Assembly (NCBI GenBank): GCA_902475865.1
Contig: CABSBK010000031.1
Coordinates: 1-8,794 of the forward strand
Source of the DNA: an uncultured Collinsella sp.
GTDB lineage: Bacteria; Actinomycetota; Coriobacteriia; Coriobacteriales; Coriobacteriaceae
Reading direction: 5' to 3'
DNA length: 8,794 nt
Shown here: piece by piece, positions 1-8,003 of the stretch
Layout: every line of letters begins with the position of its first letter
Position numbering within the stretch: position 1 is the stretch's first letter
Translations under genes and position numbers: made by a program
Notes under the pieces: generated by a model
What the model saw: the letters and a program-made list of their open reading frames with translations, nothing else
Databases searched by the model: none
What the model was told of the DNA's origin: nothing

Positions 1-53
1 CGTTTAAGAACGTCCCCAATGACTAGTCGTTTAAGAACGTCCCCAATGACTAG
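1..53. repeat. 27-bp tandem repeat, two copies, hairpin-forming
   Basis: A unit beginning CGTTTAAGAACGTCCCC at position 1 recurs without change at 28, giving an exact period of 27. The first copy may continue beyond the window edge. Bases 23-31 (CTAGTCGTT) pair with 45-53 (AATGACTAG), with one G-T wobble, around the 13-nt loop TAAGAACGTCCCC (32-44). The last bases of copy 2 contain the TAG stop of the minus-strand HAD gene. The loop matches in length and GTCCC register the hairpin loops at 3618-3751, so I place it in the same repeat family. On the minus strand it might also help end the HAD transcript, although no T-tract follows. Confidence 0.85.
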
Positions 54-892
54 GCGAGAGCGGCCATGATGGTGCGGGCGACGCCGTCGTGGTCGTTGTC
101 GTATTCGGTGATGGCGTCGGCGGCCTCGCGGTCCTCGGGCTCGGCGTTGATCATGGCCATGCCGTGGCCCGCTGCCTGCAGCATGGGGATGTCGTTGATG
201 TTGTCGCCGAACGCCCAGGCGTCGGCGAGACGCTCGCCCAGGTGCTCGCATAGCCACGTGAGGGCCGTTCCCTTGGTGGCGCCCTCGCCCATGACCTCGA
301 TATTCATGGCGTACGAACGCGTGACCTCAATGCCTTCGAGTGTGTCGAGCTCCGCCGCGATGGCGTCGCGATCGGCCGGGTCGTGCCAGTACATGGCGAT
401 GCGTTCGAGCGTCTCGACCTCGTCGATCTTGCTGTCGATATCCATGTCGATCGGTGTTCGTGTGCGCTTGAGCGAAGCCGCGATGTGGGGGTCGCCGCCG
501 CAGAACTCATCCAGGCGCGTGTAGAGCGAGCGGGGGAGGAAGCACTGCCCGTCCGCGAAGATATCGAAGGTCACATCGTGGCCGGCGGCGATGCGATGGA
601 CGCGATGGGCGATGCCGCGATCGAGCGGACGGCTCAATATGCGCGTGGCGCGCGAGGCATCGTTGGGCACATCGTCGTCGAGCTGCCAGACGCTGGCGCC
701 ATTGGCGCAGACGGCATAGTGCACGGCGGGATGGGCGAGGATGGGCTCAAAGATGCCCGACAGCGGACGTCCCGTGCAGGGCACAAATTCAATTCCGCGT
801 CGAGCGAGTTCGTCGAGCATCGCCCAGGTGGCATCGCTCATCTGCTTATCGCTCGTCAACAGCGTTCCATCCATATCGGAAAAAACAATCAT
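50..892 (-). CDS. Cof-type HAD-IIB family hydrolase (sugar-phosphate phosphatase-like)
   Basis: This 280-residue cytosolic protein is a probable Mg2+-dependent phosphatase of the HAD superfamily, Cof/YbiV-like branch. Motif I is DMDGTLL (nucleophile D6, acid/base D8), motif II is the Thr of CTGR (T40), motif III is K207 in GATKGTAL, and motif IV is GDNINDIPML (D230, D234). The roughly 100-residue insert between motifs II and III is the type IIB cap that sets substrate choice; substrates in this family are usually sugar phosphates or other small phosphomonoesters, and the specific one cannot be read here. Length is normal for the family. The ATG is preceded by AAAGGG about 9 nt upstream. The gene lies 87 nt downstream of citrate synthase, beyond a strong terminator, with no clear promoter of its own. 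Its TAG stop sits inside the 27-bp repeat. Confidence 0.93.
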   Translation of the reverse strand: MIVFSDMDGTLLTSDKQMSDATWAMLDELARRGIEFVPCTGRPLSGIFEPILAHPAVHYAVCANGASVWQLDDDVPNDASRATRILSRPLDRGIAHRVHRIAAGHDVTFDIFADGQCFLPRSLYTRLDEFCGGDPHIAASLKRTRTPIDMDIDSKIDEVETLERIAMYWHDPADRDAIAAELDTLEGIEVTRSYAMNIEVMGEGATKGTALTWLCEHLGERLADAWAFGDNINDIPMLQAAGHGMAMINAEPEDREAADAITEYDNDHDGVARTIMAALA

Positions 893-913
893 ATGATGCA
901 GCCCTTTCTGCTG

Positions 914-956
914 GCATAAAAAGCGTGGCCGAGGGCGGCGATGCCCTGGCCACGCT
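914..956 (-). terminator. Intrinsic terminator after citrate synthase
   Basis: On the minus strand AGCGTGGCC (956-948) pairs perfectly with 930-922, and an inner AGGGC/GCCCT stem (947-943 with 936-932) closes a 6-nt loop; one G is bulged. A run of five T follows (922-918). This GC-rich stem plus U-tract is a textbook rho-independent terminator. It separates citrate synthase from the HAD gene. Confidence 0.88.
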
Positions 957-979
957 CGAGTTCTATAACGGTCCGCGTC

Positions 980-2398
980 CTAGCGGTCGGCGAGCGGCTT
1001 GTACTCCAGCGGCTCGATCACTGGACGATAGGCCGGGCGAATGATACGGGGCGCGCAGAAGAGCTCTTCCATGCGGTGCGGCGACCAGCGGGCGATGCGG
1101 GCGAGGGGGAACAGCGGTGTAAAGAGCGTCTCGGGCACGCCGAGCATCTTGTAGATAAAGCCCGTGTACAGGTCAATGTTGGCGCAGATGGGCTTGGTCA
1201 TGCCGTGATCGCGCATCACCTGCGGTGCCAGGCGCTCGATGCGCTCGATGAGTGCGAACTCCTCGCCCAAGTCCTTCTTGGCGGCAAGCGTGCGCGCGTA
1301 ACGGCGGCACACCTCGGCGCGCGGGTCGCTCAGCGTGTAGACGGCGTGGCCCATGCCGTAGATGAGACCCGTGCCGTCGAAGGCCTGCTTGTCGAGGATC
1401 TTGCCCAGGTAGGCTGCGACCTCGTCCTCGTCCTCCCAGTTGGAGACATGCGCACGGATGTCCTCGTGCATGGACACGACCTTGGCGTTGGCGCCGCCGT
1501 GGCGCGGACCCTTGAGCGAGCCGATGGCCGCGGCGTAGGCGGAATACGGATCAGTGGCTGAGGAGGACAGCACACGGCAGGCAAACGTGGAGTTGTTGCC
1601 GCCGCCGTGCTCGGCATGCAGCATGAGCATCACGTCGAGCAGCATGGCTTCGTCGCGGGTGAATGCCATGCCGCCGCGCAACACCTGCAGGATGGTCTCG
1701 GCGGTGGAGAGGCCGGGTGTGGGATGCGGTACATGAACCTCAGAGCCGCGGCGCTTGGCGACCGACGCCATATGCGCGAAGGCGGCGATGCGGGGGAGAC
1801 GGGCGAGCATGGAGATGGCGACATCGATTTCGTGCTCGGGTGTAATGGCGTCGGGCTCGGCGTCGAAGGCGTAGAGCAGCAGCACGGCGCGCTGAAGCAC
1901 ATTCATGATGCTCGACGACACCGTGGTCATGGGGAACTCGCGGACGTATTCGTCGCTCAGGTGCCTAAAAGCACCCAGACGCTCGCAAAAGCCGTCGAGC
2001 TCTTCCTTGTTGGGCAGCGAGCCCGTGATGAGCAGGTAGGCGACCTCTTCGTAGCCGTAGCGATCCTCGGCCTGGGCGTTGTTGACCAGGTCCTCGATGC
2101 TGTAGCCACGAAGCGTGAGTTTGCCCTGATCGGGCACGACCTTACCGTCGACCTTGTTGTAGCCGTGCACATCCGAGATACGAGTGAGGCCCGCGACCAC
2201 GCCCGAGCCGTCGGCATTGCGCAGGCCGCGCTTGACGTTGTGCTCTACGAACAGGCCCTCGTCATAAGGGTCGGTCGGCAGGCCGTGGTAGAGGTTTTCG
2301 CTCTCAGACGAAATCTGGCGGCTTGCTTCGTAATCCAGAACCAGGCGGCTCAAGTGGTCATCGAAGCGGTAATAGATTTTCTTGGCGTCGTAGGCCAT
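980..2398 (-). CDS. gltA: Citrate synthase
   Basis: The 472-residue enzyme is predicted to condense acetyl-CoA and oxaloacetate to citrate in the cytosol. The catalytic elements are visible: HAEHGGGNNS (H261-S270, catalytic His most likely H264), KGPRHGGAN (H300) and GMGHAVYTLSDPRA (H351; catalytic Asp D358). The HAEHGGGNNS form is the one I associate with anaerobic Firmicutes-type enzymes rather than the E. coli hexameric type. Length is slightly above the 370-450 usual for bacteria because of an N-terminal segment. No aconitase or isocitrate dehydrogenase is adjacent; in anaerobes the enzyme typically feeds 2-oxoglutarate and glutamate synthesis. A purine-rich GGAGAGGAG lies just before the ATG. 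The gene is 77 nt downstream of the ACT gene with no terminator or convincing promoter between, so co-transcription is likely. A 2-methylcitrate synthase activity cannot be excluded. Confidence 0.93.
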   Translation of the reverse strand: MAYDAKKIYYRFDDHLSRLVLDYEASRQISSESENLYHGLPTDPYDEGLFVEHNVKRGLRNADGSGVVAGLTRISDVHGYNKVDGKVVPDQGKLTLRGYSIEDLVNNAQAEDRYGYEEVAYLLITGSLPNKEELDGFCERLGAFRHLSDEYVREFPMTTVSSSIMNVLQRAVLLLYAFDAEPDAITPEHEIDVAISMLARLPRIAAFAHMASVAKRRGSEVHVPHPTPGLSTAETILQVLRGGMAFTRDEAMLLDVMLMLHAEHGGGNNSTFACRVLSSSATDPYSAYAAAIGSLKGPRHGGANAKVVSMHEDIRAHVSNWEDEDEVAAYLGKILDKQAFDGTGLIYGMGHAVYTLSDPRAEVCRRYARTLAAKKDLGEEFALIERIERLAPQVMRDHGMTKPICANIDLYTGFIYKMLGVPETLFTPLFPLARIARWSPHRMEELFCAPRIIRPAYRPVIEPLEYKPLADR

Positions 2399-2475
2399 GC
2401 GCGCTCCTCTCCGGTCCGCTTTGGGGCCGCGCGCTTGGACGATATGACGTCAAGCTGCCCCGAGCGGCTTGTTCG

Positions 2476-2763
2476 CTACAGGCGGTACATAAAGTTAAAG
2501 ACGTCCTCGCGCTGGATGGACACGTTGACGCCCGAAAGCTCGCCGGCCTCGGCCAGGGCCTTCTGCAGCTCGGCGAAGTCGAGCTTGGACTCGGCGGTGT
2601 CGGCCAGCATGGTCATGGTGAAGATGTCCTCGATAATGGACTGCGTGATGTCGCGGATGTCGACGTTGGCCTCGCCCAGAACACGGGTGACGCCGGCGAC
2701 GATGCCGGGGCGGTTCTTGCCAAGGACGGTGATGACGATGCGGGAGGACGAGATCTCGGCCAT
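2476..2763 (-). CDS. ACT domain-containing protein (UPF0237 type)
   Basis: This 95-residue protein is essentially one ACT domain, the beta-alpha-beta-beta-alpha-beta fold used for binding amino acids or other small ligands. The N-terminal strand and loop IVITVLGKNRPGIVAGVTRVL carry the typical G-x-x-x-PG signature (G15, P19, G20). The segment NVDIRDITQSIIEDIFTMTML (33-53) and the C-terminal IQREDVFNFMYRL match what I remember of the UPF0237 family. Its role is unknown but probably regulatory. In many Firmicutes the family is encoded next to a DUF711/UPF0210 protein; here the next gene is citrate synthase. The ATG has AAAGGG about 6 nt upstream. A candidate promoter lies about 60 bp upstream. 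The gene probably leads a two-gene transcript with citrate synthase. Confidence 0.9.
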   Translation of the reverse strand: MAEISSSRIVITVLGKNRPGIVAGVTRVLGEANVDIRDITQSIIEDIFTMTMLADTAESKLDFAELQKALAEAGELSGVNVSIQREDVFNFMYRL

Positions 2764-2824
2764 GGGAAACCCTTTCGCGTGGTTGCGGCGCGCGGGGGCG
2801 CTCCGCTACGGTACAGTGTTCATC

Positions 2825-2853
2825 ATTGTACCTGTCTGGCGCAAAAAAGGGCA
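2825..2853 (-). promoter_or_regulatory. Candidate promoter for the ACT/citrate synthase transcript
   Basis: On the minus strand TACAAT (2830-2825) is a near-consensus -10 element in the context AGGTACAATG. The hexamer 17 bp upstream (TGCCCT, 2853-2848) is a poor -35. Transcription would start near 2818, leaving a leader of about 55 nt. The call rests mainly on the -10 and on its position upstream of a well-supported start. Confidence 0.45.
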
Positions 2854-3000
2854 CCTTTGCTGCGGCGTTACACGTCTGCAACATGGGATGCTTGTCTCGC
2901 GGGGTGTATTTTTGGCACCCTGGACAGCTCAGGCGGTTCCTGTTGGCGCCGCGATCGGGCGCATTCGCCTGTGCGCTCCGGTGCAAAGACCGTGAACCTT
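2854..3000. other. Middle of the divergent intergenic region, nothing recognised
   Basis: The full gene-free stretch runs 2764-3113. Its ends hold the ACT promoter and the rpmE promoter plus leader. This middle part is GC-rich, with a few short inverted repeats such as GGGTG/CACCC near 2900-2925 and GCGCA/TGCGC near 2959-2977. I see no tRNA, no coding frame with a supported start and no repeat shared with the rest of the window. It may hold regulator sites, but none can be named. Confidence 0.4.
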
Positions 3001-3029
3001 TTGTGGGACACGCGGCGCCGTGGTACCAT
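3001..3029 (+). promoter_or_regulatory. Candidate rpmE promoter
   Basis: TTGTGG (3001-3006) and TACCAT (3024-3029) are separated by 17 bp, the ideal spacing for a housekeeping sigma factor. The -10 sits in GGTACCATAG, resembling the other candidate -10 sites in this window (AGGTACAATG and GGTAGAATCG). Predicted start is near 3036, just before the structured leader. Confidence 0.55.
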
Positions 3030-3040
3030 AGCTGAGTTTG

Positions 3041-3106
3041 TTGTCTTGGTCGGAAACCAAGACGCCTTATGCGCTGATCGGTAACCAGCGCCTGACCAAT
3101 AAGGAG
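3041..3106 (+). promoter_or_regulatory. Structured rpmE leader sequestering the SD (candidate L31 autoregulatory leader)
   Basis: Hairpin 1 pairs GTCTTGGT (3043-3050) with ACCAAGAC (3056-3063), a perfect 8-bp stem with a 5-nt loop. Hairpin 2 pairs GCGCTG (3071-3076) with CAGCGC (3086-3091). Enclosing hairpin 2, CCTTAT (3065-3070) is exactly complementary to ATAAGG (3099-3104), which overlaps the SD AAGGAG (3101-3106). Folding would therefore hide the ribosome binding site. The hairpins share a TCGG-A-AACCA theme. Many ribosomal proteins repress their own mRNA by binding such leaders, and L31 leaders have been described from comparative genomics in several phyla, including Actinobacteria. That this RNA binds L31 is inference. 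Confidence 0.6.
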
Positions 3107-3113
3107 TCCTACC

Positions 3114-3539
3114 ATGAAGCAGGGTATCCATCCCCAGTATGTCGAGTGCACGGTGACGTGCTCCTGCGGCAACACCTTCAAGACGCACGCTACCGTGTCC
3201 GAGATGAAGGTCGAGCTTTGCAACGAGTGCCACCCGTTCTACACCGGCCAGCAGAAGTTCGTCGACACCGGTGGACGCGTCCAGCGCTTCGCCGACAAGT
3301 TCGGTGGCGCCGCTGCCGCCCAGCTCAAGAAGGCCGAGGAGGCCAAGGCTGCCAAGGCTGCCAAGGCTGCTGAGGCCGAGGCCGCTCGCAAGGCCGCCGC
3401 TGAGGCTAAGGCTGCCGAGAAGGCTAAGCGTGCCGCTAAGTTTGCCGAGGAGGCTGCCAAGCAGGCCGCCGAGGCTCCCGCAGAGGCTCCCGTCGAGGAG
3501 GCCGCTGCCGAGGCCGAGACTACCGAGGCTGCTGAGTAA
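3114..3539 (+). CDS. rpmE: 50S ribosomal protein L31 (bL31, zinc-binding type) with long C-terminal extension
   Basis: Residues 1 to about 66 are a complete L31: MKQGIHPQY start, the zinc ligands C16, C18, C36 and C39 (CSC and CNEC), then [20 protein letters not shown]. The cysteine set marks the zinc-containing paralogue rather than the zinc-independent RpmE2 form, so the protein may also act as a zinc store. L31 bridges the 50S and 30S subunits near the central protuberance. The family is normally about 70 residues; this one has about 75 more, almost only Ala, Lys and Glu: first Lys-rich, then acidic, ending in ETTEAAE. That tail should be helical or disordered and may lie on the ribosome surface. 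Part of it is encoded by a perfect 9-bp tandem repeat. Start chosen from AAGGAG 7 nt upstream. The gene is monocistronic: own promoter, leader and terminator. Confidence 0.95.
   Translation: MKQGIHPQYVECTVTCSCGNTFKTHATVSEMKVELCNECHPFYTGQQKFVDTGGRVQRFADKFGGAAAAQLKKAEEAKAAKAAKAAEAEAARKAAAEAKAAEKAKRAAKFAEEAAKQAAEAPAEAPVEEAAAEAETTEAAE
3342..3368 (+). repeat. 9-bp tandem repeat within the rpmE extension
   Basis: Three exact copies of GCCAAGGCT encode three Ala-Lys-Ala units. Looser GCC/GCT/AAG/GAG repeats surround it through about 3475. Slippage at such repeats is a plausible source of length variation in the tail. Confidence 0.85.
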
Positions 3540-3575
3540 ATAGCTCGCCGCGGAATCACTCGCATTCATGGCATG

Positions 3576-3619
3576 AGGGCCGTGCATCCATTTGGGTGCG
3601 CGGCCCTTTTCTTTTTATT
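3576..3619 (+). terminator. Intrinsic terminator of rpmE
   Basis: AGGGCCGTGCATCC (3576-3589) pairs with 3594-3607 over 14 bp with two G-U wobbles, around the loop ATTT. It is followed by TTTCTTTTTATT. The hairpin begins 36 nt after the rpmE stop and separates it from secA. Confidence 0.92.
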
Positions 3620-3684
3620 GGTGCAAACCAACCTGTCCCCATTGCACCAGATTGGTGCGAAGGGGACAGGTTGGTTTGCACCAA
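3618..3684. repeat. Large inverted repeat built of two facing GTCCC-loop hairpins
   Basis: Bases 3618-3640 are the perfect reverse complement of 3662-3684 (23 bp; TTGGTGCAAACCAACCTGTC begins the left arm). The 21-nt centre continues the pairing with TTGCACCA against TGGTGCGA, so the whole 67 nt can fold as one long hairpin. Each half can also fold alone: 3619-3626 with 3642-3649, and 3652-3661 with 3675-3684. Each then exposes a 13-nt loop with a GTCCC or GGGAC core. The element starts where the rpmE terminator T-tract ends. It looks like a REP/BIME-type or miniature mobile element; no transposase is present in the window. Confidence 0.85.
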
Positions 3685-3714
3685 ATGACAGAGAGGCGGC
3701 GTTTGCCCAGATAA

Positions 3715-3751
3715 AACCTGCCAAAATAAACCTGTCCCTTTTTGGCAGGTT
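3715..3751. repeat. GTCCC-loop hairpin repeat
   Basis: AACCTGCCAAAA (3715-3726) pairs perfectly with TTTTGGCAGGTT (3740-3751), 12 bp, around the 13-nt loop TAAACCTGTCCCT (3727-3739). The loop agrees with that of the repeat at 23-53 at TAA and at GTCCC in the same register, although the stems are unrelated. It shares AACCTGTCCC with the inverted repeat at 3618-3684. I assign it to the same family. Confidence 0.8.
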
Positions 3752-3879
3752 GGTCGTAGTTATTACGTGGTCGAGCGTGTCGACCGCATAGGCGGCGCCT
3801 TGTTTGGCTAAAGTACAAATATCTGTGTTTAACTCGTCCAAGGTTTCATGCCGCGGGCGATGGCCAAAAGGAAAACCAC
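3752..3879. other. secA upstream region, no recognised content
   Basis: The gene-free stretch between rpmE and secA (3540-3879) holds the rpmE terminator, the hairpin repeats and this remainder. It is somewhat AT-richer around 3805-3835 (AAAGTACAAATATC), where a secA promoter is expected, but no -35/-10 pair with proper spacing stands out. A purine-rich AAAAGGA (3866-3872) serves as the secA SD. Confidence 0.4.
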
Positions 3880-6686
<2,807 letters not shown>

Positions 6687-6687
<1 letters not shown>

Positions 6688-7835
6688 TGGCCGAGACTCT
6701 AGAGGTAACTCCCGCCGAGTTGGACGCGTTTGCGGACCGACTCGGCGAGGTCGAGTCATATCTCCATTTGGACGAGAAGCGCACCCGCGTGGCGGAGCTC
6801 GAGGCCAAAAGCGTCGCCCCAGGCTTTTGGGACGATGCCGACGCCGCTCGCGCCACGATGGAGGAGATTGCACGCGCCAAGGAGGACATCGCCGCCGTGG
6901 ATACGGCGCGCGGTGAGCTTTCCGATGCTCGCGCCGCGCTGGAGCTTGCCGAGGAAATGGGCGATGACCCCGATGCCGCTGCGCTGCGTGAGGAGGCTGC
7001 TGCCACGGCGGAGCGCCTTTCCCGCGCCATCGACGAGCTTGAGCTTGCGAGCTGGTTTACCGGGGAGTTCGACCATGGCGACGCGATTGTGACCATCAAG
7101 CCCGGGCAGGGCGGTTTGGAGGCCCAGGACTGGACCTTCATGCTCTTTAAGATGTACATGAAGTACTGCCAGCGCCGCGGTTGGAAGGTCACCATCAACG
7201 ATTGCCCCGCGGCCGAGGTCATCGGCATCGATCGCGCGACCTTTACCGTCGAAGGCAAGGATGCCTTTGGCATGCTTCGTGCCGAGGCCGGTGTTCACCG
7301 CCTGGTGCGCATTAGCCCCACCGACGACAAGAAACGCCGCCAGACTACGTTTGCCGGCGTCGAGGTCATTCCGGTACTGCCCGACGATATCGATATCGAG
7401 ATTAGTCCCGATGACATTCGCGTCGACGTGTACCATGCAAGCGGCCCGGGCGGCCAGGGTGTCAACACCACCGACTCCGCCGTGCGCGTGACGCATTTCC
7501 CCAGCGGTATCGTGGTCACGTGTCAAAACGAGCGCAGCCAGATTCAAAACAAGGCCGCGTGCATGCAGATCCTCAAGGCGCGCCTGTACGAGATTGAGCT
7601 CGAAAAGCGCGCCGAGGCCCTGGATGAGATTCGCGGGCCCAAGACCACAATTGGTTTTGGCAACCAGATCCGCAGCTACGTGCTCTACCCGTACCAGATG
7701 GTTAAGGACCTGCGCACGGGCGTGGAGACTAGCAACGTCGAGGCAGTTCTTGACGACGGCGACCTGGATCCGTTTGTGATTGGCTATCACCGTTGGGCTA
7801 CCGGCAACGCTGACGCGGAGGCCCCGTCCGCATAA
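6687..7835 (+). CDS. prfB: Peptide chain release factor 2 (RF2) with variant SPT tripeptide
   Basis: RF2 ends translation at UAA and UGA. The 382-residue protein has the coiled-coil N-terminal domain (about 1-115), a core with IKPGQGGLEAQDW (about 137-149), and the catalytic loop SGPGGQGVNTTDSAVRVTH with GGQ at 255-257. RF2 identity rests on overall similarity, for example RRQTTFAGVEV, IRVDVYHASGPGGQ and PYQMVKDLRTGVET, as I remember them from actinobacterial RF2. The decoding tripeptide is S210-P211-T212 rather than Ser-Pro-Phe. Thr is encoded ACC (7320-7322), two changes from a Phe codon, so a single read error is unlikely. There is no in-frame UGA or +1 frameshift near codon 26; the frame is continuous. 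The ATG overlaps the secA stop (TAATG), with AGGAA 6 nt upstream, implying translational coupling. secA-prfB order is also known in Bacillus. Confidence 0.96.
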
Positions 7836-7853
7836 GCCGCTCGGTTTATGCGG
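7828..7853 (+). other. Hairpin across the prfB stop codon
   Basis: CCGCATAA (7828-7835, including the TAA stop) pairs perfectly with TTATGCGG (7846-7853) around a 10-nt loop. No T-tract follows, so it is unlikely to be a terminator by itself. It might protect the 3' end of the message or slow ribosomes at the stop. Confidence 0.5.
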
Positions 7854-7874
7854 AAATGAATTAAAGCCCTCCGA

Positions 7875-7923
7875 GCAGGGTGGTTTTGTATCCAGAACAT
7901 ACCCTGCACAGGGGTGGTTTTTG
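7875..7923 (+). promoter_or_regulatory. Compound hairpin downstream of prfB with an alternative terminator-like fold
   Basis: GCAGGGT (7875-7881) pairs with ACCCTGC (7901-7907), and the inner GTTTTG (7883-7888) pairs with CAGAAC (7893-7898) with one wobble around TATC. The same ACCCT segment (7901-7905) can instead pair with AGGG downstream (7910-7913), a weak stem followed by GTGGTTTTTG. CAGGGTGGTTTTG also recurs in near-identical form as CAGGGGTGGTTTTTG. The two folds exclude each other, as in attenuators, but either may simply be part of prfB transcription termination. Confidence 0.4.
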
Positions 7924-7936
7924 TTGGGCGAATCGG

Positions 7937-7942
7937 TAGAAT
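7937..7942 (+). promoter_or_regulatory. Candidate -10 element upstream of the yitT-family gene
   Basis: TAGAAT in the context CGGTAGAATCG resembles the GGTANNAT seen at the two other candidate promoters in the window. No good -35 is found at 16-18 bp (GTGGTT/TGGTTT). Transcription would start near 7949, so the hairpin at 7962-7985 would lie at the very start of the RNA. Confidence 0.3.
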
Positions 7943-7961
7943 CGAATACATGAAGAAGTTC

Positions 7962-7991
7962 AAAGCGCATCCGGTGGGGTGCGCTTTTTTT
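7962..7991 (+). terminator. Terminator-like hairpin directly before the yitT SD
   Basis: AGCGCATCC (7964-7972) pairs with GGGTGCGCT (7977-7985) over 9 bp with one wobble and loop GGTG. Two more A-T pairs extend it, and seven T follow (7985-7991). It has every property of an intrinsic terminator. The SD GAGGGAGG of the next gene begins at the next base, so it either ends prfB transcripts or acts as an attenuator in the yitT leader. Its core GCATCC-loop-GGGTGCGC is also present in the rpmE terminator. Confidence 0.75.
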
Positions 7992-8003
7992 GAGGGAGGC
8001 AGC

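Noticed and set aside
2445..2467. TTGACG (minus strand) and the palindrome TGACGTCA between the ACT and citrate synthase genes
   Set aside because: No -10 element lies at the right distance from TTGACG, and a single 8-bp palindrome is not enough to claim an operator.
2841..2862. GCAAAAAAGGGCACCTTTGC, a T-tract with a small hairpin on the minus strand
   Set aside because: The AAAGG/CCTTT stem is only 5 bp with a 3-nt loop, and no gene ends there on either strand.
1607..2995. A 462-codon plus-strand open frame opposite citrate synthase and the ACT gene
   Set aside because: It is antisense to two well-supported genes, shows no domain and crosses the ACT promoter region; again a high-GC shadow.
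3618..3751. Hairpin cluster considered as a CRISPR array
   Set aside because: The stems differ, the spacing is irregular, one unit is inverted, and no constant repeat-spacer pattern or cas gene is present.
3752..3879. Minus-strand frame reading HETLDELNTDICTLAKQG and on toward the repeats, as a possible gene remnant
   Set aside because: The segment looks somewhat protein-like, but it starts at best with TTG, lacks an SD, runs into the hairpin repeat and matches no family I can name. Not supported enough to list as a pseudogene.
7950..8003. Upstream in-frame ATG giving an 18-residue longer YitT protein
   Set aside because: No SD precedes it, and the added codons would consist of the terminator-like hairpin and the SD of the downstream ATG.
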